From NCBI RefSeq assembly GCF_009857835.1, contig NZ_WWCL01000002.1, forward strand, positions 1,116,001-1,180,000: a stretch of DNA of 64,000 nucleotides. The letters run 5' to 3'. The translations under genes and the position numbers were made by a program. The stretch is from Duganella fentianensis. GTDB lineage: Bacteria; Pseudomonadota; Gammaproteobacteria; Burkholderiales; Burkholderiaceae_D. Shown piece after piece: positions 42,872-53,309 of the stretch; position 1 is the stretch's first letter, and every line of letters starts with the position of its first letter. The notes beneath the pieces are model-generated. The model was not told the origin of the DNA and made no database searches. It worked only from the letters and a program-made list of their open reading frames with translations.

Positions 42872-45133
42872 ATGCCCCCACCGGTCACACCACTTGATCC
42901 ACTCAAGGACGATCAAGACGATCTGGTATTCTTAGAAGAGCATCCGGCTACACCCGTTACCACGGGTGCGCGTAATGTATGGCGGGTCATGATTATCGAT
43001 GACGACGAAGACGTCCATTCGACCACCACTTTTGCGCTGGGCAATCTCGACATGCAGCACCGGCAGCTGGAGTTCGTCCACGCCTACTCCGCTGCGCAGG
43101 CACGTGAATTACTCAAAACGGAAAAGGAAATCGCCGTCATCCTGCTGGACGTGGTGATGGAACAGGACGATGCCGGCCTGCATCTGGTGCGCTACATCCG
43201 CGAGACTCTGGGCCTGAGCGACGTACGGATTATCTTGCGCACAGGACAGCCGGGTTACGCTCCGGAAATTGATGCCATCCGCGACTTCGACATCAACGAC
43301 TACAAGACCAAGTCGGAATTGACGAGGATCAAGTTATTCACGACCGTGACCTCGGCCATCCGCTCCTACGAGCAGATCCGCAAAATCAACGACAGCCGTC
43401 GTGGCCTGAGCCAAATCGTGCACGCCAGCACCCAGCTAATGTCGCTGCATGGCGTACACAATTTTGCTGCCGGCGTACTCAGCCAGATCGCCGAGCTGCT
43501 GGGACAGGACGGCAGCGGCATCCTGTGCGTGCTGGAATGCCCGGAAGACGGTTGCCGCGAGCTGATGGTGATGGCCACCATAGGCCCTTACCACACGTTC
43601 GGCAACACCACCCTGACCGTGCGCAGTGACCAGCGCATCCACGATGCCATGGAGCTGACGCTGGCGCAGGGGCGCAATGTATATGGACCCGATTACATCA
43701 CGCTGTATTTTGCCGGCAAAGCCAGCCGTGATTTCGTCGCCTTCCTCGACGTCAAGACCGCGCCGACGGAAATCGACGAACGCCTGCTGGAAGTGTTCTG
43801 CGCCAACGTTGCCGTCGGTCTGGACAACGTGGAACTGGTCAGCCACCTGCACACGGCGGCTTTCTACGACCAGCTCTCCAAACTGCCCAACCGTACCCGC
43901 CTGATCGAAATCCTCGACGCCACGCTGACCAGCCCCATCCGCGACGAAACCACCCTGTCGCTAGTTGACCTCGATCACTTCGCCGAAACCAACGATGCGC
44001 TGGGCCACCGCTTCGGCGACGCCCTGCTGCTGGCCGTAGCAGGCCGGTTGCAGACGGAGCTGGGCGATGCGCTCACCGTGGCACGCCTGGGCGGCGACAT
44101 CTTCTGCGTGCTGGGCGACTCCTCGCAAGTGAATCCGGCCAATATCCTGACGCTATTCCAGCGCCCCTTCAGCATCGACGGCCAGGACGTGCAACTGTCG
44201 GCCACGCTGGGACTGGTGCGGCTGGCCGAACACGAAGGCAGCGGTGTCGATGTGCTGAAAGACGCCGACATCGCACTGAAACGCGCCAAAACCCAGCAGC
44301 GCTCCGGCCACTACTACTTCTCCCGCTCGATGGGGGTAGAAATCCGCGAACGTGTGCGCATGATGCACGCGCTGCGCAAGGCCTTCGGCCAGAACGAGCT
44401 GTTCGTGGTGTACCAGCCGCAGATCGATCTGGAGACGCGCCGCCCCAAGGGGGCCGAAGCGCTGCTGCGCTGGCAGACCCCGGACGGCAAGTTTGTCTCG
44501 CCTGACCGTTTCATCCCCATTGCCGAATACTCGGGCCTGATCATCGATCTGGGCGAATGGGTGCTGCGCACGGCCTGCCGCGAACTGGTAACGCTGCATA
44601 AAGCGGGCCACAGCGACTTCATGATGTCGATCAACGTGTCGCAAGTGCAGTTCCGCCACCCCTACTTCCTCGAAATGCTGCGCAAGGCGCTGGAAGATAC
44701 GGGAGCGCCGCCGGAATTCGTCGAGCTGGAGATTACCGAATCGATGGCCATGGAAGAGCCTGACCTGCTCATCAAGATGCTGGCGCAGATCAAGCAGACG
44801 GGCGTCAGCATCGCCATCGACGACTTCGGCACGGGCTTCTCCTCGCTGTCCTATCTGCAGCGTCTGCAGATCGACCGGCTCAAGATCGACCGCGCCTTCG
44901 TCACGGAAATCACCGGCTCCGCCCGTGGCAGCAGCATTGCCGAAATGGTGGTGCAACTGGGCCGCAATCTGGGCCTGTCGGTGATCGCCGAAGGGGTGGA
45001 AGACGAACGCCAGGCGCAGATACTGCACGCGCTGGGCTGCCCGCTGGCGCAAGGCTTCCTGTTTGCCCGTCCGATGACGGCCGATGCGCTGAATGGCTGG
45101 CTCAGCAACGAAGCCCTGCAGGGCGCAGCCTGA
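42872..45133 (+). CDS. Receiver-DUF3369-GGDEF-EAL response regulator
   Basis: 753 residues. Receiver domain with acidic pocket IIDDDED (about 41-47) and phosphorylatable Asp93 in VILLDVVMEQ; then DUF3369 (about 170-320), a GGDEF domain whose signature is GGDIF in place of GGDEF (likely inactive as a cyclase), and EAL with GAEALLRW, EITESMAMEE, AIDDFGTGFSSLSYLQ and VIAEGVED, all intact. It should be a phosphodiesterase switched by phosphorylation. No kinase is adjacent. A terminator follows at 45160. Confidence 0.93.
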   Translation: MPPPVTPLDPLKDDQDDLVFLEEHPATPVTTGARNVWRVMIIDDDEDVHSTTTFALGNLDMQHRQLEFVHAYSAAQARELLKTEKEIAVILLDVVMEQDDAGLHLVRYIRETLGLSDVRIILRTGQPGYAPEIDAIRDFDINDYKTKSELTRIKLFTTVTSAIRSYEQIRKINDSRRGLSQIVHASTQLMSLHGVHNFAAGVLSQIAELLGQDGSGILCVLECPEDGCRELMVMATIGPYHTFGNTTLTVRSDQRIHDAMELTLAQGRNVYGPDYITLYFAGKASRDFVAFLDVKTAPTEIDERLLEVFCANVAVGLDNVELVSHLHTAAFYDQLSKLPNRTRLIEILDATLTSPIRDETTLSLVDLDHFAETNDALGHRFGDALLLAVAGRLQTELGDALTVARLGGDIFCVLGDSSQVNPANILTLFQRPFSIDGQDVQLSATLGLVRLAEHEGSGVDVLKDADIALKRAKTQQRSGHYYFSRSMGVEIRERVRMMHALRKAFGQNELFVVYQPQIDLETRRPKGAEALLRWQTPDGKFVSPDRFIPIAEYSGLIIDLGEWVLRTACRELVTLHKAGHSDFMMSINVSQVQFRHPYFLEMLRKALEDTGAPPEFVELEITESMAMEEPDLLIKMLAQIKQTGVSIAIDDFGTGFSSLSYLQRLQIDRLKIDRAFVTEITGSARGSSIAEMVVQLGRNLGLSVIAEGVEDERQAQILHALGCPLAQGFLFARPMTADALNGWLSNEALQGAA

Positions 45134-45159
45134 CGCAGATCAGCAGGCGCCAGACAGCA

Positions 45160-45186
45160 AAAAAGCCATGCGATGCATGGCTTTTT
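45160..45186. terminator. Bidirectional terminator
   Basis: Stem AAAAAGCCATG (45160-45170), loop CGATG, CATGGCTTTTT (45176-45186), serving the GGDEF/EAL gene and the converging CBS gene. Confidence 0.9.
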
Positions 45187-45239
45187 CATTTGCTCACCGA
45201 TCCTGCGACCGGTGCCGGCGTACTGCCGGTGAAGGGCCC

Positions 45240-45698
45240 TTACTCGGCAGCCTGCTCGGCAGTTTCACCGGGCCAGTCGCGGATATAGGCTTTCAGCATG
45301 CGGTTTTCGAAGCTCTGCGCTTCCAGCACGGCACGCGCCACGTCGTAGAAGGAGATCACGCCGAGGATGGTCTTGGCGTTCATCACGGGCAGATAGCGCG
45401 CGTGTTTTTCCAGCATGATACGGCGCACTTCATTGACTTCCGTATCGGGCGTGACGGTGATCGGGTGGTCATCCATATGCTTGCGCACGGTGCCGCCACC
45501 GACAGTGCCGCCATTGTCGTGCAGGGCACGCAGCACCTCGCGGAAGGTCAGCATGCCGGCCAGATCGCCAAACTCCATAACCACCAGCGAACCGATGTCT
45601 TTCTCCGCCATGATGCTGGCTGCTTCGGACAGTTGCTGGTCAGGGTTGATGGTGTAGAGAATACTGCCTTTAACCTGAAGAATTTCCGAGACTTTCAT
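45240..45698 (-). CDS. CBS-pair domain protein
   Basis: 152 residues, two CBS motifs (about 5-60 and 80-135): INPDQQLSEAASIMAEKDIGSLVVME and VTPDTEVNEVRRIMLEKHARYLPVM. A stand-alone CBS pair that binds adenosine nucleotides as an energy sensor; partner unknown. Confidence 0.9.
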   Translation of the reverse strand: MKVSEILQVKGSILYTINPDQQLSEAASIMAEKDIGSLVVMEFGDLAGMLTFREVLRALHDNGGTVGGGTVRKHMDDHPITVTPDTEVNEVRRIMLEKHARYLPVMNAKTILGVISFYDVARAVLEAQSFENRMLKAYIRDWPGETAEQAAE

Positions 45699-45887
45699 GG
45701 GGGCCGTCCTATCGACTGTGGGCTAAGTTAAGCGTTATGGTTATGAGCGCCGTATTGGGAATGTAGCCTATGCCCAGCAAAAAATCCAGCGCTCTCGATA
45801 ATCAATTCCCAACATTGTTGCAGTGCTGTCGCCATAGCGGAATTCGCGGTAGCATGCCGTCCATACTAACAACTCACACGAGACATT

Positions 45888-47198
45888 ATGAGCGGCCCTC
45901 ACTACCCCGGCTTTGACACGCTGGCCCTGCATGCCGGCGCAGCACCCGACCCCGCCACCGGCGCCCGCGCCACTCCGCTGTACTTCACATCTTCCTTCGC
46001 CTTCAAGGATGCCGACCATGCAGCCGCGCTGTTCAATATGGAACGGGCCGGCCATGTGTACAGCCGTATTTCCAACCCCACCAATGCGGTACTGGAAGAG
46101 CGCATCGCCGCGCTGGAAGGCGGCGTGGCCGGCATCGCCACGGCCAGCGGTCAGGCCGCCATGCATCTGGGGCTGGCCACCATCGCCGGCGCGGGCTCGC
46201 ACATTGTCGCTTCGCGCGCCCTGTATGGCGGCTCGCACAACCTGCTGGCCTATACGCTGAAACGCTTCGGCATAGAAACCAGCTTCGTCGATCCGCGCGA
46301 CCTCGACGCCTGGCGCGCCGCCATCCGCCCCAACACCCGCGTGCTGTTCGGCGAAACGCTGGGCAATCCCGGACTTGATGTACTCAACCTTCCCGCCATC
46401 GCGGAACTGGCCCACGAGCACCATCTGCCGCTAATGGTGGACGCCACGTTCACCACGCCGTATCTGCTCAGACCATTCGATCACGGCGCCGATCTGGTCT
46501 TCCATTCCGCCACCAAATTCCTCTGCGGCCACGGCACGGCCATCGGTGGCCTGCTGGTCGATGGTGGCAGCTTCGACTGGCATGCCGCCCATCAGGCCAG
46601 CGGCCGCTTCCCCGAACTGTGCGAACCGTACGAAGGCTTCCACGGCATGGTATTTGCCGAGGAGTCCACGGTGGCAGCGTTTTCCCTGCGTGCGCGGCGC
46701 GAAGGCTTGCGCGACTTCGGCGCGGCGATGAGCCCGCACAATGCTTTCGCCATCCTGCAGGGCATAGAAACGCTGGGCCTGCGCATGGACCGGCATGTGG
46801 CAAATACCCGCAAGGTAGCCGACTTCCTGCTGACGCACGACGCGGTGGAACAAGTGGTGTATCCCGAGCTGCCCCATCATCCCGACTACGCGCTGGCGCA
46901 GCGCCTGCTACCCAAGGGCTGCGGCGCCGTGCTGACCTTCGATCTCAAGGGCGGGCGGGCTGCAGGCAAGCGCTTCATCGATAGCCTGCAACTGTTCTCC
47001 CATCTGGCCAATGTGGGCGATGCCAAATCGCTGGCCATCCATCCCGCCTCGACCACGCATTTCCGCGTGCCGGCCGGGCAACTGGCGTCAGCCGGTATCA
47101 GCGAAGGCAGCATGCGCCTGTCGGTGGGGCTGGAAGACGCCGACGATCTGCTGGAAGATCTGGGCCGCGCTCTCAAACTGTCGCAGAAAGGAGGCTGA
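45888..47198 (+). CDS. metY: O-acetylhomoserine sulfhydrylase-type enzyme
   Basis: 436 residues. PLP enzyme of the Cys/Met-metabolism family: YSRISNPTNAVLEERIAALEGG near the N terminus, and PLP-lysine in HSATKFLCGHGT. Length suits MetY (O-acetylhomoserine (thiol)-lyase) more than the roughly 400-residue MetZ. It makes homocysteine from an activated homoserine and sulfide. Substrate ester choice is not certain. The following hydrolase gene begins 2 bases later. Confidence 0.85.
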   Translation: MSGPHYPGFDTLALHAGAAPDPATGARATPLYFTSSFAFKDADHAAALFNMERAGHVYSRISNPTNAVLEERIAALEGGVAGIATASGQAAMHLGLATIAGAGSHIVASRALYGGSHNLLAYTLKRFGIETSFVDPRDLDAWRAAIRPNTRVLFGETLGNPGLDVLNLPAIAELAHEHHLPLMVDATFTTPYLLRPFDHGADLVFHSATKFLCGHGTAIGGLLVDGGSFDWHAAHQASGRFPELCEPYEGFHGMVFAEESTVAAFSLRARREGLRDFGAAMSPHNAFAILQGIETLGLRMDRHVANTRKVADFLLTHDAVEQVVYPELPHHPDYALAQRLLPKGCGAVLTFDLKGGRAAGKRFIDSLQLFSHLANVGDAKSLAIHPASTTHFRVPAGQLASAGISEGSMRLSVGLEDADDLLEDLGRALKLSQKGG

Positions 47199-47199
47199 G

Positions 47200-48021
47200 A
47201 TGCTGTTCGACGTACAAGGCCAGAGCGCCTACTGCTACACGGGCGGCAAGCTGCTCGATACCAGCCTGCCGGCCATCGTATTCATCCACGGGGCCCAGAA
47301 CGATCACAGTGTATGGGCGCTGCAGAGCCGCTATTTTGCCCACCATGGCTATGCCGTGCTGGCAGTCGATCTGCCCGGCCATGGCCGCAGCAGCGGGCCG
47401 GCGCTGGCTTCCGTGCCCGCCATGGCGCAATGGCTGCTGGCCCTGCTCGATGCCGCAGGCATACAGCAGGCCGCCCTGTGCGGCCACAGCATGGGATCGC
47501 TGATCGCGCTGGAAGCCAGCCATCAGGCGCCGGCCCGGGTCAGCCGTCTGGCCCTGCTGGGCAGCACCTATCCGATGAAGGTTTCGCCAGCGCTGCTGGA
47601 CATGGCACGCAAGGATGAAGCCAGCGCCATCGACATGGTCAACATCTACTCGCACGCCAGTCTGACGGGGCGGTCCGCCATACCCGGCATGTACACACCC
47701 GGGGTGGCGCAAAAGCTGATGCAGCGTCTATCACAAGGTAATCCTGCCCAGCTTTTCTACACGGACTTCACCGCCTGTAACGAATACGCCAACGGCGAGC
47801 AAGCTGCGGGCGCCGTGCAATGCCCGACCCTGTTTGTCTGCGGCACCCGCGACATGATGACGCCCATCAGGTCGGCCCGTCCGCTTGTAGCGCGCATTCC
47901 CCATGCGCAGACCACGATGATCGACAGTGGCCACTCGCTCATGAACGAACAACCTGCCGCCGTGCTGGACGCGCTGCGCGACTGGCTAGACCGAACGGTA
48001 GCGCCGACGCAGCAGGCCTAA
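47200..48021 (+). CDS. Alpha/beta hydrolase
   Basis: 273 residues from ATG 47200 (the longer frame is shadow). Oxyanion region FIHGAQNDHSVW, nucleophile Ser in GHSMGSLIALE, and His near the end in DSGHSLMNEQPA. Substrate unknown. It begins just after metY, on a GGAGG that overlaps metY's end, so it is co-translated; its last 36 bases overlap the convergent PEP-CTERM gene. Confidence 0.88.
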   Translation: MLFDVQGQSAYCYTGGKLLDTSLPAIVFIHGAQNDHSVWALQSRYFAHHGYAVLAVDLPGHGRSSGPALASVPAMAQWLLALLDAAGIQQAALCGHSMGSLIALEASHQAPARVSRLALLGSTYPMKVSPALLDMARKDEASAIDMVNIYSHASLTGRSAIPGMYTPGVAQKLMQRLSQGNPAQLFYTDFTACNEYANGEQAAGAVQCPTLFVCGTRDMMTPIRSARPLVARIPHAQTTMIDSGHSLMNEQPAAVLDALRDWLDRTVAPTQQA

Positions 48022-48924
48022 CATGGCCAGCCCGGCCGACCATAACCAGATACCTTCCGGCTCGGGGACGGAAGTTATCACCTGCGGATCCGCCAGCGCC
48101 TCAGACGCGCTCAGACCCTGCACATCATCGAGGTGGACAATGAAGGTATGGGTAGCATCGAGCGCGCCGCCAAAGCGCGCGTAAGCGCCCAGCCAGCTTT
48201 GCAGAAAATATGTTCGTCCCGCTTCCATGCTGAAGCTGACATTAAACTGATAAGGTGAACCGTCCACACTATGCACACTCGATTGCGCTTCGCTACGGTA
48301 ATCGGCACGGTTCTGCGCGAACGCTTCAAAATTGCCCAGTCTGGCCTGACTGACATCGAAGTTAAAGCTATTACTTGCCAGAGAAAACACGGTGACCGCG
48401 CCCTCCACTTCGGCAGAGGCCGAGACGGAGGTGCTGGAAAATGGCACGACGCTGACGATATCGAAGTCCAGACTGCCACTCAGAGTGCGCGAAGCCGAAC
48501 CGCTGCCATCCCAGCTATAGCTTTGCAACGCATAACTTTGCGCGGAAACGCGCGCGTACGAGGTGCCCGTGAACGCCCCCAGCTTGATGGTCAGATTCCC
48601 CAGGTCGGCCGCTACAATGGTCTGGGCACTGGAATGATGATCGCCGTCACGGGCCAGCGCCGAACTAGCCAGCGCCGTCGCACTGAGTCCGCCCAGGGTA
48701 TTCTGCCATACCTGATGCTGCATAGTATCGCTGAAATCACTGCCAACTTCGCACATATCGGGCGTCGTACCGCCGGCCTGCTTCACGCTGGCGGAGCGAC
48801 AATCACGTACAAATACCCCGGAATATGCCCCGTTCGATATGTCAGTAGCCTGAGCCAGGGCTCCGCTAGCACTCAAGACCAGCAATATCACTCCACGAGC
48901 TATCTGCATCATTCCTCCGCGCAA
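47986..48924 (-). CDS. PEP-CTERM sorted surface protein
   Basis: 312 residues. Signal peptide at the N terminus (MQIARGVILLVLSASGALAQ), low-complexity Ser/Ala-rich beta-type middle, and the C-terminal sorting signal VPEPEGIWLWSAGLAMLGLLRRRY: PEP motif, hydrophobic segment, arginine cluster. It would be processed by an exosortase and exported to the cell surface or biofilm matrix. No exosortase gene is in the window. Function otherwise unknown. Confidence 0.9.
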   Translation of the reverse strand: MRGGMMQIARGVILLVLSASGALAQATDISNGAYSGVFVRDCRSASVKQAGGTTPDMCEVGSDFSDTMQHQVWQNTLGGLSATALASSALARDGDHHSSAQTIVAADLGNLTIKLGAFTGTSYARVSAQSYALQSYSWDGSGSASRTLSGSLDFDIVSVVPFSSTSVSASAEVEGAVTVFSLASNSFNFDVSQARLGNFEAFAQNRADYRSEAQSSVHSVDGSPYQFNVSFSMEAGRTYFLQSWLGAYARFGGALDATHTFIVHLDDVQGLSASEALADPQVITSVPEPEGIWLWSAGLAMLGLLRRRYRSV

Positions 48925-48983
48925 AAGAATATTAAGAAGACAAGTCCGTTCGAGTATATTCCTGATGGCCGTTAGAGGCTCAA

Positions 48984-50348
48984 CTATTTGCCGAAGTGTT
49001 GTGCAAGCGACATCCCGAGCCCAGCCTCGACGGCCGTTTCCACTTCGCGCGCCAGCGCGGCGGCATCGCGCGCGGCCTGGATGTCGCGCTCGTCCTCGCT
49101 ATCGCTGACCACGCCGGCATTGATGGACATGCCGGCAAATACGAACAGGCGGTAGACCTCGGCCAGCGTGAGCTTGTTGACGTTGGCCAGCAGCACCCAG
49201 TGGTCGCCGCCATCCGTCACCCGCTTGCCCCACTGTACACGGGCCGGCGCGTCGACCTTGACGCGGCCTACCCAGCCTTCACCCACCATTTTCTCCAGCA
49301 GGTTGTCGACTTCATCGAAGCCGAGGCGCGTACGCGCGCGGATCGCGCCGGCACTGACCAGCGCCGTGTCACCGCACACGGAAGCGACGAACAGCACGCG
49401 CAGGATGGCCATGGCATCGACAAACTCGCCGCCCGGCTGGGCTTCGTGCCACCAGCGCTCGTATTTCACCACAGGCAGCGCGGCCACCAGCAGCGCTCCG
49501 AACAGGGTAATCATCCACGATACATAGACCCACAGCAGGAACAGCGGCATGGCCGCCAGCGCGCCGTAGATCTTGGAGTAAGCCGGAAACTGGGTAATGA
49601 AGATGGCAAAGCCGCGCTTGGCCACCTCGAACGCCACACCGGCCACCAGTCCGCCCCAGGCGGCGTCCTGCCAGTCCACGTCGCGATTCGGCACGGCCAC
49701 GTACAGCAGCGTGAAGGTGACGGTGGTCAGCGCCAGCGACAGCAAGGCATAGATCAGCGCACCGATCACGGGGATGTCGCCGATCAGGTCACTGGTGGCC
49801 ATGAACACATGGGACGACAGCGTCAGCGACACGCCGATCAGCAAAGGCCCCAGCGTAATCAGCGCCCAGTACACCAGTATGCGCTTGGCCCAGCGCCGCT
49901 CGGCACGCACGCGCCAGATGCGGTTGAACACCCGTTCGATCTGGCCCATCATGGCTACCGAAGTCAGAATCAGCGCCACCGCACCCACGGCCGACAGGCG
50001 CGTGGCCTTGGAGGCGAACATGGTCAGGTAGTTGAGGATGGTGCTCGATATCGTCTTCGGCATCACGCTCTGGACGAAATACGCTTCCAGCGAGGCGCGG
50101 AAGGTATTGAACATCGGGAAAGTAGTGAAGATCGCCAGCGCGATGGTCAGCAGCGGCACCAGCGCAAACACGGTGGTGAACGTCAGGCTGCCGGCCACCT
50201 GCGGCACGCTTTCTTCGCGCAGGCGGCGACGCGCGAACATCACCAGATCGCGTACTTCCGCCCACGACAGCGAGCGCACCGTCTCTATGCCGGATTGGCA
50301 ACTACGCGACAAATACTGGAAAACCGGACGTATTATTTTTTCTGACAT
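48984..50348 (-). CDS. YihY/BrkB-family membrane protein
   Basis: 454 residues. The N-terminal two thirds hold about six membrane segments with the family sequence GSLTFTTVFALVPLLTIALAIFTTFP and WQDAAWGGLVAGVAFEVAKRGFAIF; the last 130 residues are soluble and resemble a winged-helix-like extension. Once called ribonuclease BN, the family has no agreed function. Divergent from wrbA. Confidence 0.9.
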   Translation of the reverse strand: MSEKIIRPVFQYLSRSCQSGIETVRSLSWAEVRDLVMFARRRLREESVPQVAGSLTFTTVFALVPLLTIALAIFTTFPMFNTFRASLEAYFVQSVMPKTISSTILNYLTMFASKATRLSAVGAVALILTSVAMMGQIERVFNRIWRVRAERRWAKRILVYWALITLGPLLIGVSLTLSSHVFMATSDLIGDIPVIGALIYALLSLALTTVTFTLLYVAVPNRDVDWQDAAWGGLVAGVAFEVAKRGFAIFITQFPAYSKIYGALAAMPLFLLWVYVSWMITLFGALLVAALPVVKYERWWHEAQPGGEFVDAMAILRVLFVASVCGDTALVSAGAIRARTRLGFDEVDNLLEKMVGEGWVGRVKVDAPARVQWGKRVTDGGDHWVLLANVNKLTLAEVYRLFVFAGMSINAGVVSDSEDERDIQAARDAAALAREVETAVEAGLGMSLAQHFGK

Positions 50349-50354
50349 GTATAA

Positions 50355-51026
<672 letters not shown>

Positions 51027-51037
51027 GGAAGCCGATC

Positions 51038-51445
51038 ATGGAAAGCCGACTGCAGAAATTCTTCCATCTGGGTGCCATCGGCAGCCTGATCACGCTGATC
51101 ATCTGGTGTCTGGCGTGGGAGTTAGCACTGGCGCCCCTCAAACCGGGCGGCTCCTGGCTGGCCCTGAAGGCGGCACCGCTGCTGCTGCCACTGGTCGGCG
51201 TATGGAAGCGTGACGTGTACACGTTGCAGTGGACTTCGATGATGATCCTGCTGTATTTCACCGAGGGCGTGGTGCGCGGCTGGAGCGATCGCGGCCTGCT
51301 CTCCGCATGGCTGGGCTGGGGCGAAGCCATCATCGTGGTGATCTACTTCGTCTGCGCCATCATGTATGTGCGCCCTTACAAAAAGGCGGCCAAGAAGATG
51401 GCCAGGGAACTGCTGGACAAGGTCAAGGAAAACACCGTTCCATGA
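51038..51445 (+). CDS. DUF2069 membrane protein
   Basis: 135 residues from ATG 51038. Four hydrophobic segments (SLITLIIWCLAWELALAPL, ALKAAPLLLPLVGVW, TSMMILLYFTEGVVRGW, AIIVVIYFVCAIMYVRPY). The family is an uncharacterised inner-membrane protein often placed after wrbA. Ends in the start codon overlap of the next gene. Confidence 0.85.
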   Translation: MESRLQKFFHLGAIGSLITLIIWCLAWELALAPLKPGGSWLALKAAPLLLPLVGVWKRDVYTLQWTSMMILLYFTEGVVRGWSDRGLLSAWLGWGEAIIVVIYFVCAIMYVRPYKKAAKKMARELLDKVKENTVP

Positions 51446-52848
51446 GCGCTTTTCTGCAGCAGTGCCGTCACCTGCTAGGTTCGGACCATGTGCTGGAAAC
51501 GGCGCAGGATATGGCGCCCTACCTGAACGACTGGCGTGGCCGGCATACGGGCAGTGCACTGGCAGTGCTGCGACCGGCCAGCGTGGAACAGGTAGCAGCA
51601 CTGGTGCGGGCCTGCGCAGAACATGCGGTACCCATCGTGCCACAGGGTGGCAACACGGGGCTGGTACTGGGCAGCGTGCCCGATAGTTCGGGACGGGCTG
51701 TGGTGCTGTCGCTGGGGCGGCTCAAGCGCATCCGCAAGATCGATGTCGCCAACCGCACCATGACCGTGGATGCGGGCTGCATACTGGCAGAGATACAGCA
51801 GGCCGCTGCGGCCGAAGGCTGTTTGTTTCCCCTTTCGCTAGCGTCGGAAGGCAGTTGCACCATAGGCGGCAACCTGTCCAGCAATGCAGGCGGCACGGCC
51901 GTTCTACGCTATGGCAACACACGCGAACTGTGTCTGGGGCTGGAAGTGGTGACGCCACAGGGCGACATCTGGGATGGCCTGCGCGGTCTGCGCAAAGATA
52001 ACACGGGCTACGATCTGCGCGATCTCTACATCGGCGCGGAAGGCACGCTGGGCATCATCACGGGCGCCGTACTCAAGCTATATCCGCAGCCGCAGGCCAG
52101 CATCACGGCGCTGGCGGCCATGGACTCGCCCGAACAGGCACTCAAGCTGCTCAAGCTGATGCAGGACTATTGCGGCGCCAGCCTGACCGGCTTCGAGCTG
52201 ATGTCGCGCATCTGCCTGGCGCTGGTCGCGCAGCAGTTCCCTGCCTTGCCGCAACCGTTCGCCGCTGGCCATGGCCAGTATGTGCTGCTGGAACTGTCCA
52301 GCAACGAATCGGAACAGCATGCAGTGGCCCTGCTGGAACGGGCCATCGGCGCCGCACTCGATGGTGCCATCATCAGCGATGCCGTGGTGGCTACTTCCGT
52401 GGCACAGTCGCAGTCGCTGTGGCAGCTGCGCGAACACATACCGCTGGCGCAAGCCAAGGCTGGCAAGAACATCAAGCACGATATTTCCCTGCCCGTTTCG
52501 CGCATCCCGGAATTTATCGCTACTACGGCGCCCCTGCTGGAGCAGGCTTTCCCCGCCTGCCAGCTGGTCTGCTTCGGCCATCTGGGTGACGGTAATCTGC
52601 ACTTCAATGTGGCGCCGCCCGAAGGCGTGGGCCATGACGCGTTTCTGGCCAATCAGGCTGCCGTCAACCGTCTGGTGCACGATAGCGTGCAGCGTTTCGG
52701 TGGCTCCATCTCGGCCGAACATGGCATAGGCGCACTCAAAAGAGACGATCTGGCCCACTACAAATCGCCGGTGGAACTGGCCCTGATGCGCTCCATCAAA
52801 GCAGCCCTGGACCCACAGGGCATTATGAATCCCGGAAAAATTCTGTGA
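51442..52848 (+). CDS. FAD-linked 2-hydroxyacid dehydrogenase (GlcD-like)
   Basis: 468 residues from ATG 51442 (overlaps previous stop). FAD-binding PCMH-type domain: PIVPQGGNTGLVLGSVP and SEGSCTIGGNLSSNAGGT; C-terminal oxidase part with CFGHLGDGNLHFNV and SAEHGIGALKRDDL, which mark the D-lactate/glycolate dehydrogenase group. Substrate not determined; 2-hydroxy acids are likely. Confidence 0.9.
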   Translation: MSAFLQQCRHLLGSDHVLETAQDMAPYLNDWRGRHTGSALAVLRPASVEQVAALVRACAEHAVPIVPQGGNTGLVLGSVPDSSGRAVVLSLGRLKRIRKIDVANRTMTVDAGCILAEIQQAAAAEGCLFPLSLASEGSCTIGGNLSSNAGGTAVLRYGNTRELCLGLEVVTPQGDIWDGLRGLRKDNTGYDLRDLYIGAEGTLGIITGAVLKLYPQPQASITALAAMDSPEQALKLLKLMQDYCGASLTGFELMSRICLALVAQQFPALPQPFAAGHGQYVLLELSSNESEQHAVALLERAIGAALDGAIISDAVVATSVAQSQSLWQLREHIPLAQAKAGKNIKHDISLPVSRIPEFIATTAPLLEQAFPACQLVCFGHLGDGNLHFNVAPPEGVGHDAFLANQAAVNRLVHDSVQRFGGSISAEHGIGALKRDDLAHYKSPVELALMRSIKAALDPQGIMNPGKIL

Positions 52849-52859
52849 ACGGGATCATC

Positions 52860-53309
52860 ATGTATCTGCCCCATCTAGTGGCTTTGCTAGGCTGCCTGTC
52901 GGCCTGTGCGGCCTACGCTCAAACGGAATCACCAGCCGTGCACCGCTGCGCACAGGATGGCAAAATCAGCTACACCGACCAGCCCTGCCCGCAAGGGGCG
53001 CAAACTACCACGCTGGCCGTTCCGCCAGCACCGCCTGCGGACCCGGCCAGCGCCGCAGATCTGGCACGGCAGGCAGCACTGGCCGAACAGCTACGCCAGC
53101 AGCGTGAAAAGCGCGCAGCACGGGAAGAGCGCGAAGACCAGCGCGCCAGCCATGCCGCCCGCCAGTACAGGGAAAAGTGCGCGCGCCTGCAAAGAGCCCA
53201 GCGCTGGGCAGCGGAGTATGCCAGCCATGCCCCGGTAGCGCAGCGCGAGGCGGCCCAGCTCAAGGCTAAGCGTGCCGCGCAGGCGCTGGCACAGGAGTGT
53301 TCCCGTTAA
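52860..53309 (+). CDS. DUF4124 domain protein
   Basis: 149 residues from ATG 52860 (a GTG at 52845 is possible). Hydrophobic signal region LPHLVALLGCLSACAAYA, then the DUF4124 core VHRCAQDGKISYTDQPCPQG, and a long helical Arg/Gln/Ala-rich C-terminal coil (about 65-150). Periplasmic role, function unknown. Its stop overlaps the permease start (TAATG). Confidence 0.85.
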   Translation: MYLPHLVALLGCLSACAAYAQTESPAVHRCAQDGKISYTDQPCPQGAQTTTLAVPPAPPADPASAADLARQAALAEQLRQQREKRAAREEREDQRASHAARQYREKCARLQRAQRWAAEYASHAPVAQREAAQLKAKRAAQALAQECSR

